This document shows positions 48,467-60,920 of a stretch of 64,000 nt of DNA, piece after piece. The DNA comes from Symbiodinium natans. Its lineage: Eukaryota; Sar; Dinophyceae; Suessiales; Symbiodiniaceae. The position numbers and the translations under genes are program-made. The notes under the pieces were generated by a model. The model worked only from the letters and a program-made list of their open reading frames with translations. It was not told where the DNA came from and did not search any database. Location: positions 983,501 to 1,047,500 of the forward strand of contig CAJNDS010002324.1 of assembly GCA_905221605.1 (NCBI GenBank). Reading direction: 5' to 3'. Positions within the stretch are counted from its first letter, which is position 1, and each line of letters begins with the position of its first letter.

Positions 48467-51400
48467 TCATTCTTCATCCTCTTCGCCCTTCTTCTCGCCA
48501 GCTCCAGTTGACTCCATCAACTTGGCGCGGCGCTCCTTGGCGGCTTCCTTCATCTCCGCCAACTCAGCCGTCCTCGTTTCCATCATCACATCCTGCGAAG
48601 ATCGGCTAGGCTCAGCTGGCGTCTCCGCAGGCCTCTCAGTTGGCTGGTCTCCAACCTTTCTCTTCTTCTCTTCCAACATCAGCTCCAAATCGGCAACACT
48701 AAAGCTTGCCTTCACACGCTCAGCAATCTGCGCGATAGCTGCTGCATCCAACTCAGATGGTACAACTGACACAGGCGAGCGAACCGCTTCGCCTTCCAGC
48801 TTTGCTCTCTTAGCAGCTTCTTCCTCGGCAGCTGACAGGTCGGCGATGCGCTTGCGCTTTCGCTCAGCTTCCTCGAACTCTCGGTCTTGCTGTTCCGCTG
48901 CAGCCTTGAGGATCCGCTTCAGGTCCTTTTCCTCCTTCTCGAGTTTCCCAACATTCTCACCCATGATCCCAAAGGCTTGCTGCCACATGTCGGCAGGCAA
49001 CGTCAAGTTGAACCTCACCACATAGTCGGTCGGCAAGTGCCACTTACACTTGCAGATCCACACAACACCGCTTCGAGTCTCACTCGCAACCACCTTCTTC
49101 CAGCTTGCCGCCCTCTGCGTGTCGGTGATCTCCTCTTTCTTTTTCTCCAGGTCCTCCAAGAATCCTGCAACAGACTCCATCACGGATCTGTAGTGGCTGT
49201 AGGCCACAAACGACCACTTGGGGACTGGTCTCTCCCTCAGCTCCGGCTCGTGAATCCGAAGTGTATCACACGACAACATCGAAATCACTCGCACTCGCTC
49301 CACCAGTTCCTTAAACACCAAGGATCCTTCCTTTGCACTTCTCTTCCAGCGCAACACCCATGGGGGATAATACGAGCTCTCAGCTTCATCCTCCATGATC
49401 CTCTCTGCTCCCAAAATGGGTAGCATGCACAACAGATCCACCATCCGCAAGACTCCGAGGTCCTGGTGCTCACCCAGAAGCAAAACAGGGACTATCCCTT
49501 TTCTCTTCAAGTACCTCACGAAGCTCAACATCGCCAGGCCACACGTTCCCGGCGGTACTTCCATGTACAGTCCTCCTTCATTCACTGCCATCTCCCAGAT
49601 GATGGCCTTGCCACCAATCTGTCCACGGACATCCAAGATTCCGAAGATCTTCGTGGGTTTCTCCTGTAGCTCACACACCTCCTGGATGGGCTTCACCAGC
49701 TTCTCGTATGAGCTTTGATAGCGCACCATATCCTTGTCGGATAGCGTGCCTACCACGTCCTTGAGCTCTAGCTCATCCACTGGAGTTCCGCGCCGGCAGA
49801 TACTCCATGACACATCACCGAACCACTTCGGCGGCTCTGGATCCGCCAGCTCCGGAAACACGTCGACCATCCGTTCAATCACCTTCGGCATGGCCTTGGG
49901 TTTCGGTGCAGCTTGGCCTGAGCCTCGGCTTTCACCTTTATCACCCCTTTTTCCAGCAGCTCGGCGCTCCTTCTCTGCCTCTCGGAGATGGAATGCATGG
50001 CTTGCATCCGTGCCAGAGACTGTCACAGTCTGTTTGCACTTTTCGCACTTGGGCTTGCCACTTTCATCCCAGCTCAACCCGGCAGCATGCTCGGATCTGA
50101 ACAACCATTTGCAAACCTTACACCAAAAGGGGCTTTTCATCTCAGCACCCTGCTCACCCTTCCTGCTGTCTTCAGCTGCCATTTTCCTGTCCTTCACCAA
50201 AGGTACAGGCTCCAGGCTAGGGCTAGCTTCCGTGGTGCTTGAACCAAAGCTTTTGCGGTTGGACCATAAATCCATTTCTTGAACCTCAGGGGAAGAGTCT
50301 TCACGAAGGGTTTCGGGACTTCTAAGGTGGAAATTTTCAAAAACTTCACCACACTTTTTCACACTTTTCAACGATCCAACTTGCTCCACACTGCATCCAG
50401 TTGCCTCGGCACACTGGCATGCCTGAACTCCAACCCTTGGTCGGATTCCACAGATCCTCCACACCTGCTGCACATCTTCACCAGGGTATATACCCATAGC
50501 TTGCTGGTGCTGACAGAATGTCACTTGACTCAAGCACTTTGTAAGAACGTCAGCGATCATTCCCGCTGTCGGGCACCAAATGACCTTCAAGGTCTGAGCT
50601 TCCTGTATCCGCTCCTGAAGATAGCAGACAGCGATGTCTAAGTGGCGAACTCGCCTACTCAACCCACGGTTTAGCAAAACCGCTCTCGCTGAGGAACTGT
50701 CAGTGTGCAATCGGATCGTGACATCTGACTCGGCCAACTGACCGATCAAAGTCGCAAGTCCCTCACTCTCCTGTACCGCAGTCAAGATGGCTCTCAACTC
50801 GGCTTCACAAGAACTCAGCGATACACACCCTTGAACTCGAGAGATTCCCTTGATCAGGCATCCTCTATAAAAGATGGCTATGCCCGACACAGATCTTCGT
50901 CCTAACGACGCTTGGGGTGCCCAACTGGCATCCGCATACACTTCCAGCTGCGCCGGCCCACTGTCCGGTACATTCCCATCAGGGCCAAAGTACTGCCATG
51001 CATGGTATTGTCCCTTTAGGAACCTAATCACTTGTCGCAATGCTTGCTCAAAGCATGCTGTTGGCTTGGACTGTCCTTGCGAAAGAATGGACATCCACCT
51101 ACTCAGGTCAGGTCTCGACTGACCCCACCATGCAATCCGGCCAAGTACTGCTCTGTACCTCGCAGCTGCAGTGTCACTCAACTCAGGATCCGAACCACTT
51201 GCTCTGCCCTTCTCGACCGTTTTCACGATGTCCGGAGGAGCAGTAACCACCTTCAGGTCCTTACAGAACTCTGTCTCGAACAGGGCATCTAAGTATGCCG
51301 GGGGCACTCGCATCCTGAGATGACTCCCTTGTCTCTCAATCTCTCGCCCCAAAAAGGTGATCTTTCCACCAGTGGAAGTGATTCGACCCGTTTCCTTGAT

Positions 51401-54400
51401 CTTCAACTCTCCGTTCAGGGTGTCGGTCACCAACCGAATGGCATCTCTAGTGCCACACAGAATCAAATCGTCCACATAGCACAACATGAGGAATCTTTTC
51501 CCTCTCACAGTGCCCTCGAAGACGGAAGGTTCCGTTGGGCATTGCTTCAACCCAACTTTCTTCACAACTGTCGCCAGCTTCAAGTTCCAAGCTTTGGCGG
51601 CAACTCTCAAACCATTCATGGCTTGATCCAGAATCATAAACACCGGGACATAATAGTCCTTGCAGGCGGAAACATCCTTGGGCAATTGGATAATCGCCTT
51701 CGATCCTTTCGGAAGGGGGGAATGCAAGAATGCAGTGCTAACATCCAAAGTTGCGATATCCATAGCATCTACCGAAGCAATGGCCAAAAGCGTCCGTAAC
51801 GCTTCTAAAGAAGGAGTCGTAGCACTCAGTCCTAAAGATGATGCTGTGCTCCCCTTTGCGATGTCTTGCACCACACACCGAGCTCTCACAGCTTCCTTGC
51901 CATTCACCACCTTTGGGCCTATGACCCATCGGGTTGGGATGATCTTTATCCCATGCTGACGAGCAAACTTCTGAGCCTCGTCTGCTCCAACCACTCTCCC
52001 TGCTTTGTGAGCAGTCATACTCTGCAGCTCAGTTCGCCGGCCTTCCACTGTTTTATCCACATCTAATGGACATCCATCTATCTCAGACAGAACACTCGTG
52101 GGTCTTGCCAGCCAAACTTGGGATCCACACACCTTCATGGACTCCGGGAAAGTGCTATTCTTGTTGAGCAGAATCGAATTGGTCACATGTACCAACTTCG
52201 GACTCTCGTCACTGCTTACCATTTTAATAGGACCTTGAGGCACATCGAGTCTTGGGTCTAAATAAATACGATTGATCAGCCGGGGAACTCGATTGGACTC
52301 ATCTGGAACTGAGTTCACATCTGAAGTTAAACTCTCTAAACGCCGGGGAACTCGACTGGACTCATTTGGAACTGAATCCACATCCATTTGAGGTTTTTCT
52401 TCCTCCATTGGGATCGCTTCATCCTCAGCGGGAGTTTCTCCTTCGAAGTATCCAGGTTCCATTGCCTCATCTGGAATCCCTTGGTAAGGCAAACTTGGAT
52501 CCTCAAAATCCTCCATGTCAACATCCACAACTTCTGTCGCAGGTGTTGGGACGCTTTGCTTCTCCTCCAACTTGGGATCTGGTCGACTCTCATAGGTGAT
52601 CTTCGGGCGTTTCAGGAGTGAAGGCTCACTTCCAGACTCCATCACCCCCGCATCCTTTGAGCTTCTCTGGTCCATTTTTGGAGTTTCCTCTGTTGGTTCT
52701 TTCGATTCCAACCGTTGTCGTTGAGCTTTCAACCAATCATCATACCGTTTTCGGCATTCAGCATTGTGGTTGGCTTTTCCTCTTTTTGGACCACACGCAG
52801 GACAGTTCGCTGTGCCACCATGTTCCTTCACCCATGCAGCTGGAGGTCCAACTTTGCTCATGTCGGTGGTCGGTCCCTCAGACACTCGGCCCTCAAAGGC
52901 CTTGTCCGCTTCACCTTCAATCCGATCGGGCACACCATCCTCTTTCTCCTTCAGAATCGGGGGAGCCAATGTATCCGATGGATCATGCTCCTTGAGCAAA
53001 TGTTGACAATGCTCCAACCCAATCTTCAACGGAACGATGTGCTTGATGGACTTTGCTCGAAAGTGTTTTGGACAACCATCCACCATGGCACTCACAACAT
53101 GAGTCAAGCCACCAACTTCAGGGTACACATAGGCTGCTTCCACAAACCGGGAGAGCGCCGTGGTTTTCATCGAATCCGGTAGCTCAGCCAGAACTGTAGC
53201 ACCTATCAACGACGATCCACACTCATGGAGGGATCTCTGTAGTACCAACTCCTGGGGTGATTTCTTCCCATCAAAGGCAGCTGCATGGTGATTGTGCATT
53301 GCAGCACAGTAAATCAGACCAAACTCAAACGCTCGAGGACTTCTTTTCAAGTCAAAGCCCTGCGCTCGTAGATCCAACCTCACCGTGCTGAACAACTCCT
53401 TGAGTGTTCTCACTGCCCTTTCCACACCACCAACCGCTTCATGTCCCTGCGGAGGTGCTCTTTGGGTCACAATCCTAATCCCCAGATTGGCTCTCTTGAT
53501 GAGGGCGCTCACCGCTGTCTCGCTGTCTGTCCTCAACAGTACAGCAGACCCTGCAATGTCCAGTCCGAAAGCATTCATCCAATAACGAATCCAGCTGGAG
53601 GTATTGTCAGCATTGGTCCCTACCAACAGACATCCAATCATTCTGGTTGACATTTCAGTCATGACCAGTACTTTCATGTTGGGAGCCGTCGGCTGGTCTT
53701 TCGCAAAAGTACCAGTTACCAGGTTGATGAAGCAGAAATCTGCTTGCAACGCCACGGGTCGGTCTTGAGCATCCTTGGTCCGACGATGCTGGGTTGTTCC
53801 TCTTGTCATCCGACAATGAGGACATTCGGACGAAAAAGGAATGTGGCCTCGCATCCGATGCAGCTCCATTTCTTCTTGCTTTTTCTTGGTCATTGACTGC
53901 ACTGACTGCATCTGATCAACCTCCATCGGTCGTTGGCCATCATCCACATCCATGGGTCGAACCTCAGTTCTTCCAAAGGTTACTTTCTTTCGCTTTCCAG
54001 CATCACCTTGCAGGTAGATCCAAGGACATCCAGCCCAGGATACTCCATATCCCATGACTCCTTTCTTCTCGTGTCGCAGCGAAATCTCTCTTCGAGTGAA
54101 CTTCACTTCCCAACCAGTATTCACCATCTGCTCGGTGCTCAAGATGTTGTGAGCCACATCTGCTACAACTCCAGTCACACACACCGATGTCAAACCAAGA
54201 TACTGCTTTCCTTCATACATAGGCAGCAAGGCTCGGATGCGAACTCGCTCGAAGACATTCACCGGGGTATCGTTGGCTGCTGAGTACCTCTCATTAGGTC
54301 CCAACGCCTTCCGATCCAAGATCTGGAACTCATCCAAGTATCTTTTCGCAATCACAGTCACCGATGCTCCTGAGTCAATCAACCACCATTTGCTTGCATC

Positions 54401-56464
54401 ATCCTTTTCCATGCTTTTGACTTGATTCATCGGAGGTTTCATCAAAGACCGAACTGACTTAGATGGCAACATCTGAGATAAATCGGTAGAGATCCGATGC
54501 TCCAACTCGGCAATCCGGACTCTCGTCTCAACTTCCCATGACCAATCTATCTCATCAGTACTCCGGGGAATCCACTCTTTTCTCACTTCATCGAGCAATC
54601 CTTCCAGAGGTTGCAACACAGATTCCACTCGGGCCTCTGACTCAGGTTCATTCCATTCACCTCCAGTTAGCTGGTAGTCACTCGACTCACCCTCTTGGGA
54701 GACTTCAGCAACTGTCTTCCCCTTTCCTTTGCCTTTTCCTTTGGGCTTTCCCTTTTCGGGCTTCTTCTTGGGATCTCCTTTTGCCTTGGCTTTCGCCTTA
54801 GCATTGGGGGAATTGGGCTTCTTGCCTGAATCTCCCTCCTTATACCAGCAATCGCGGGCATAATGTCCCTTTCCACCACACACATAGCACTCCACATCCT
54901 TCTTGTTCTGGCTTGAAGCTCGTTTGCCAGCACCTTTGCTTGATTCGCGCTTGCCTTTCTGTTCCTTTCCTTTGCCTTTTGGTTTTCCTTCGTTGCCCTT
55001 TCCCTCATTGGGATCTCGAAAAGGTTGAAGCTTCGTGCCAGGGGCTTCTGACCACACCCTTTGTTGCACCTCAAACTTCAGAGCAACTCTTTTCAGATCT
55101 TCAAACGATTCACTATCGCCATGCAACAAGCAATGGCTTCTACACCGATCTGGCAAACTGCGCAGCAAAACCATAACCGAATCCGCTTCTTGGATCTGCA
55201 AACCACCAGCATGCACATCGGGATCAAGACTATTGAGCAGCTTGGTGTACTTGTTCAACTCATGCTCAATCTTTCGAATGATCTCCGGAATACTGGGTGC
55301 TTTCACGGTTTGATTCACCAGCTGCGACCGAAAGAACAGGCATTCAGCTCGCGACTTCAGGCAAAACTCCTTCGCCAGCAATCTCAAAGCCACAAAACCA
55401 GATTGTTGATAAGTGCTCTCACTTTCAACATATGTCTGCAAAATCAGAGAACTCTTCTCATGATTTGCAAAAGTCTGTCGCAGGATGTGCATCAGCCTCG
55501 TCGACCTCTTCTGTTGCTCCACAGTAAGTCGATCCTGTTTCAGCCGAGACTCTTCTTGAGTCTTCACCGCATGCATGAGCTCATTGGGAAACACTTCTGA
55601 ACCCAAACCAACCCAACTGGTCAGCTTCTCCATCCAGGTCAAGAATCCAAGAGCTTCAGAGATGCGATCCTTCCAAGACGAAAAGTCAATGGTCGGCAAA
55701 CTGGGCAACCATTTGTCCGATCGAGCAAACACATCCCTTTCCCTTTCTTGCTCCAGAGGTGGAGGTCTCAGTGGGGGACTTGGGCTCGCCATCCGAAAAA
55801 GCTGGGTCCCCTTCGCAGGAGTACCCACTGGCGATGCACCTTGACATCCCGAAGAAGAACTGGGCATGTTCTCAGGAACACCATCCTGAGGTAAGGGGGG
55901 ATTCACCTGTTGCTGTTGCTGTGGCTGCTGTTGCTGATGCTGCTGTATCATCCACTGCTGATGCTGCTGCTGTTGCTGCACCATGGACGAAGTCATCGTT
56001 TGCATAAACTGCTGTTGCTGCACAACCAGTTGCTGCATCATGCTTTCCAATTCTCGCACTTGTCTCGTCAACCCTTGCACGTCGGGTGATGTTTGTGATG
56101 GTGTCACCACAGGTTGAGGAGGTCCAGTGGATAGTCCTGGTGGTAACGAAGGACTTCCTACCGCTTGCTGAGGCAAACCAGGGGGAAACGAAGGGCCTCC
56201 CATTGTCTGTTGGGGTGCTCCAGTAGCTACCCCATGAGGGCTTCTGGCGGGAGTTCGACCTCTGGGCACTGGGCCATACACAGGTTGGCTTCCTTGTGCC
56301 AAACCTTGCACCCACAGTGGGTTGGGATTTCCCAAACCCGGAAAAGGGTCTACCCTTCGCCTTGTCTCAGCATCCATGATGGGCACAGAGCTTCCACGCT
56401 CTCGTCCACCTCTTGGACTCCTCACATGAGCTCCACTGGTATGTCGTGGGGATGTATTCAACAT
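48467..56464 (-). mobile_element. Ty1/copia-type retrotransposon polyprotein, intact, with a long C-terminal extension
   Basis: One uninterrupted ORF of 2,665 codons from ATG 56464. Gln-rich gag N-terminus (about residues 100-190), gag core (about 260-480), zinc knuckle CYVCGGKGHYARDCW (526-540, CX2CX4HX4C), aspartic protease WLIDSGASVTV (Asp697), integrase zinc finger H869/H874/C881/C884 and catalytic D909, D980, E1015 (D-71-D-35-E spacing), reverse transcriptase with Asp1574 (LDVSTAFLH) and YVDD at 1663-1666, and RNase H with YADASWA (Asp1845) and HTDSSSA (Asp1922). The order protease-integrase-RT-RNase H defines the copia class. After about residue 1975 some 690 residues follow with a zinc-ribbon pattern (C2115, C2118, C2140, C2143) and a charged, coiled-coil-like end. 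No LTR pair was recognised. The lack of stops or shifts suggests recent activity. Confidence 0.95.
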
Positions 56465-58360
56465 AGTTCCTGAACTCAGGCTCCAGCCTGCAGTCTCTCC
56501 ACAACGTCTTCTGGCGAAAATTCTCTCACCAACACCAGATGGTCCAGGCTCCTGAAGAACCTTAGTTCTACTCTACCAAGCACCGTATTCCTCCAAGATC
56601 GGTCACAACCAATCCAGTTCCAGACAAACCACCTTGCCCGGGCTCCAAAGTGCCTCAACAGCCGCTGAACCAACTGCTTCCAAGCCTGATAAGATCTTCT
56701 GCTGAGGATCTGCTGACGCTGCTGGGCAATATGAGAGACTCTTGATGAGACTGCCGACAGGTTTGTTAATCTGGCCCTATGGCCCTAGAACACCATGCCG
56801 CGCCCGAAATTTCGTCATTTTCTGATCTGTTCAAGTTCGGCTCGATCGAGGCCCGCCGGCCAGTCGCTTTCGCCGCCTCGCCTGGGTCGGGGCTAATTTC
56901 GTCTCACGGTGCTCCACGCCAGTGTTTTGGAGCGATCGGGCTGTGCGGTCCACTTCCGCAAAACAGCTAGATCTGTGGTGCGCAGTTCCAAAAAGTGCCA
57001 GTCTTGCTTGTGGCTTAGCATCCTCCATTTCTTGTGGCTCCGCAGCATTGACGTGGTTTCCTAGACGATGCTCGCTGTTTTCCGCCGCGGAGGTGGCTTG
57101 TGACACATTAAAATGCCCCTCCAATGGGAGACACGACGAAACGATGCGTCAAGGATCTCACAAAGCAAAGTCTGAACAGCTTTTGGTTTAAGATGTATTG
57201 CCATCAAAACTCCAAAGAGCAGAGCCCTCTGCTCTCAAAGTGATAACTTCCTTCCCTCACAAGCAGAAGCGTGACAGAGTAATTCACTGCCAGCAAGTAG
57301 ATGCTGCCACGAGTAGCACAATTATCGTGTGTGGCAGGCGCGGCATGTCGCGCGGCAATGTTACCGCGTGACATGTGGCCTCTTGTATGTGCATGTGCAG
57401 CATGTCGTGCGGTTTAAGTTGTCATTTTGATGCTTGAATTTTGCTTTTAAAATACTTCTGTTTGACAAATCTTTTAATTTGTCTTGTTTGCCTTGAATCA
57501 CATTGTCAGTCTCATTTATCTGCAATGTCAAACTGTTTTATTTTTTTCCCGAAATTGAAAAATCTGTGACTGTCCTTCACATTGGCTGAAGCAGGCGAGA
57601 GACGGGTGCCAATGTGAGAGAGGGAGGGAAATGACCCTGAAGAGGGGGGTTGGACGACGCAGGAACTTGCATTTTTTTTGCAAGATCTGTGTTGAAGATG
57701 CCGCTTGCTTTTGTCTGGATTGTTGGCATTTATTGACATGATATGCTTGGCTCAGATTTGCTTCTCAAGAACCCTTGCAGGAAGCAATTCAAAGCAATCT
57801 GCAATTTCTGCACGCTGGCAAGGGGGCGTTGACTTGGCTGTGGCTCGGATTCTGGAACCTCACCACAACAGGCAGTTCCGCCGGCCACCACGTGCGGGTT
57901 CGGGTTGCAGTTCGCGAGCTGGCCTCGAATAGGACGAAGGCTTCGAAGGCTTCCAAAGGGTAAGAACGAAGGGAGCTTCAAAGCCTTTGAAGGTGAAGAC
58001 GAAGAGAGCTTAAGGCTTTGAAGGCAAGGACGAAGAAGACTTCAAAGGCTCCGTCTCTTTGCTACTCCTTTGATTTTTCGAATAAAGAAATGCAAAAAAC
58101 AAAAGAAGATTCGAGGGGGTAGAATTTAGAAGCGTGAATGCAGGTCCACGGAAACCCATCAATTTGTGGCTCCACTTGAGGAAAGACTAGAATGGAAACA
58201 GCATGCCATTAAACGGTCGATCTGCACCGCAGTGGTCAGTTCGAAATGGCTCAATCAGATCGTAAAGAGGCCTCGCATGAAAAAAAACTGCAGAAGAGAA
58301 GAGAAGAGAATTATCTAAATTTGACCTTCTCAGTTTCTTTGTTGGAAGCCTGTCGAAGAG
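56465..58360. other. Region 5' of the copia ORF, no recognised gene
   Basis: The minus-strand sequence just above 56464 should hold the element's leader, primer-binding site and 5' LTR, but I cannot delimit them. 57.1-57.8 kb is AT-rich and non-coding in appearance. 57930-58520 holds many GAAGGCTTCGAAGG-type short repeats. Confidence 0.5.
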
Positions 58361-58589
58361 AGTGGAGAATGGTTTAAAATTCTACCTTCCAAGGAAGAAG
58401 GCTTTGAAGGCTTTGAAAAGTGATGACGAAGGCTTCGGAAAGCTTCTAAGAAGAGGCTTCGAAAAGAGAAAATCGAAGAGAAGAGAGAATCAATTTTCTG
58501 AAGTCTTTGAAAATCAACCTGAATCAGTTAGACTTGTTGAATTTACTTGCTTCCGTCTCTTACCTTCCAAGTTTTCGAGGAGGTTAGAG

Positions 58590-59411
58590 TTTGTCGACTG
58601 GTTTGAAGACCGCTTTGGTGCTGCATTGCTTGGTGCAATAAGAGTCAGTGCGGAAAGCTGTAAATCGAAGAAGAACAGCAAAGTTACCGACCAACACGGG
58701 CAGGCACCAGGCACACAGTGGCGAAAAGGGAAGGTACAGTGGCCAACTTTTCCAGAGGAGAGGCGCTGCATTGCTTTGGGTTTTGGGTGTTATGTCGACT
58801 GGTTTGGGACATCGAGGCTTAACCCTTGGTGCTGCATTGCTTTGAGGTTGGGGGCGTTGTTGAAGACTGGTTTGGGACATCGAGGCTTGACCCCTTTGGT
58901 GCTGCATTGCTTTGGGTTTTGGGTGTCATGTCGGCTGTTTTGGGGCATCGAGGCTTGACCCCTTTGGTGCTGCATTGCTCTGGGGGCGTTGTGAAGAGTG
59001 GTTTGGGACATCGAGGCTTGGCCCCTTAGGTGCTGCCTTGCTTTGGGTTTTGGGTGTTATGTCGACTGGTTTGGGACATCGAGGCTTGACCCCTTTGGTG
59101 CTGCATTGCTCTGGGGATTGGGGCGTTGTGAAGACTGGTTTGGGACATCGAGGCTTGACCCCCTTTTTGGTGCTGCATTGCTTTGGGTTTTGGGTGTTAT
59201 GTCGACTGGTTTGGGACATCGAGGCTTGACCCCTTTGGTGCTGCATTGCTCTGGGGGCTGGGGCGTTGTGAAGACTGGTTTGGGACATCGAGGCTTGGCC
59301 CCTTAGGTGCTGCATTGCTTTGGGTTTTGGGTGTAATGTCGACTGGTTTGGGACATCGAGGCTTGACCCCTTTGGTGCTGCATTGCTCTGGGGGTTGGGG
59401 CGTTGTGAAGA
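58590..59411 (+). repeat. Alternating tandem array, forward arm
   Basis: Two unit types alternate. Both contain TTTGGGACATCGAGGCTTG then GTGCTGCATTGCT. Type A continues TTTGGGTTTTGGGTGTTATG, type B CTGGGGGCTGGGGCGTTGTG. At least eight units are present from about 58795, and a diverged start lies near 58599. ORFs here (for example 58362-58958 and later ones) translate the repeat and should not be taken as genes. Confidence 0.93.
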
Positions 59412-59612
59412 CTGGCCCAAAACCAACAGCAATGCAGCACCAAAGGGGGTCAAGCCTCGATGTCCCAAACCAGTCTTCACAACGCCCCAGCCCCCAGAGC
59501 AATGCAGCACCAAAGGGGTCAAGCCTCGATGTCCCAAACCAGTCGACATAACACCCAAAACCCAAAGCAATGCAGCACCAAAGGGGGTCAAGCCTCGATG
59601 TCCCAAATTCTA
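59412..59612 (-). repeat. Same array, inverted arm
   Basis: From 59412 the same units appear in reverse complement (CAATGCAGCACCAAAG, CAAGCCTCGATGTCCCAAA) in the mirror order, ending near 59612. Together with the forward arm this makes an inverted repeat of roughly 200 bp per arm with almost no spacer. Confidence 0.93.
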
Positions 59613-59979
59613 CTCAACACTCTTACAAGGCCTTGCAGGCATGGGCGGAGGCCGCCAAACACACAGATATAAAGGCAGCCAGGAGGAGTCCGCATCGGCC
59701 ACGACCGGTGCGATACACTCCAGGCGGAAAGGCTTTTTTTTTTTTTTCCTCTGGCGCCTCTTTACTACATCAGTAGCACAGTAGGCCGGTCTTGTTGGGC
59801 TCGACGAAAAGGGTGAAACAGAGTCAGCGCACACAACCCGCCAGACACAACACGAAACCACCAAAGAACAGACACCGAAGAACCAAAGCGAGCAATCGCG
59901 CTAAACTACTAGATACCCCACGGACTCAGTACTCGAGGTCGTCAATGAAGTCCCGGTGCACAAGGAAGCACAGAGCTTG

Positions 59980-60920
59980 TGGGGGATTCGCAAAATGCGA
60001 CGTTGCCAGATTCACAAAATCACCATCATGCAGCCACTGGTGCGACAGCGGTTAGTCAACCCGAGGTCATCAGACGAGGTTCGGATCGCTTAATCGTTGT
60101 CAAGGAAAGACAACCAACACTCAATGGCGAAAGGATGTTGCAAGTCAGACTCCCAAGGGGGGATGAAAGATGTGCATATGCCCCATGGTGGTCAGCCAGT
60201 GGGGACTTAACAGCAAGAACAATCCAGGCCAGACCGGCCCAGGGCACTCCATGGTGGTCAGCCAGTGGAGTAGCTCCGAGCACAGGGTTCACCAGTCAAC
60301 CTGGCGCACAAGTGCCCACCCTCAAAGGTGCCCGCGCGAGGGGGGGGGCGAGAGTAGCAGCAGCTACCGATTACCTGGCGCACAAGGGCCCACCCTCAGA
60401 GGTGCCCGCGCACGGTCAGAGGGGGGGCGAGAGTAGCAGCAGCTACCGATTCCACGGGGAAAGTCCACGGCGAGTTATCAAACCCTTAACGCCACAGGGT
60501 TTTAATGACACCGAGGGACCTCCCAGTCCAGGCATCTCACACAAGGCTACGCCACTTTGGCACTGGCCTGCGCATCGGCACGCATCAGGTCCCTTCACCC
60601 AAACCCGCGAGGTACGTCGGTAAGGAGATGGGAGGGCTCACATCACCATCATGCAGCCACCAATGCGAATACATTCAGCACCAGCCAAGGCCGTTCACGA
60701 GATGGTTCACAGTTTCGCCATCACAGGTGGAGCAAAGTCGTGCCTTAGCACGGAACGTTGTAGGTGTCAACCTTCGTGTTCCGAAGTATAAAGTTGCCCC
60801 ATGGTGGTCAGCCAGTGGGGACTTAACGGCAAGAACAAAGGGGTAGGACCAGCCCAGAGTACTCCATGGTGGTCAGCCAGTGGAGCCTCTCCGAGCACAA
60901 AGCGCAACGTTCTTTTGACT
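59980..60920 (+). repeat. Dispersed direct repeats around CCATGGTGGTCAGCCAGTGG
   Basis: The 20-mer occurs four times (about 60183, 60250, 60799, 60863) as two pairs: a GGGACTTAAC version then a GTAGCTCCGAGCAC or GCCTCTCCGAGCAC version. ATCACCATCATGCAGCCAC occurs at about 60019 and 60639, and GCGAGAGTAGCAGCAGCTAC at about 60348 and 60427. The region is a mosaic of duplicated pieces with no convincing gene. Confidence 0.85.

Noticed and set aside
48887-56473. Plus-strand ORFs of 60-182 codons
   Set aside because: Antisense shadows of the copia polyprotein.
47213-57500. Long terminal repeats of the copia element
   Set aside because: Expected, but I could not find a matching direct repeat on the two sides by eye. 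A self-alignment of the window would decide.
58362-59784. Several ORFs of 100-226 codons on both strands
   Set aside because: All read the alternating tandem array and its inverse.
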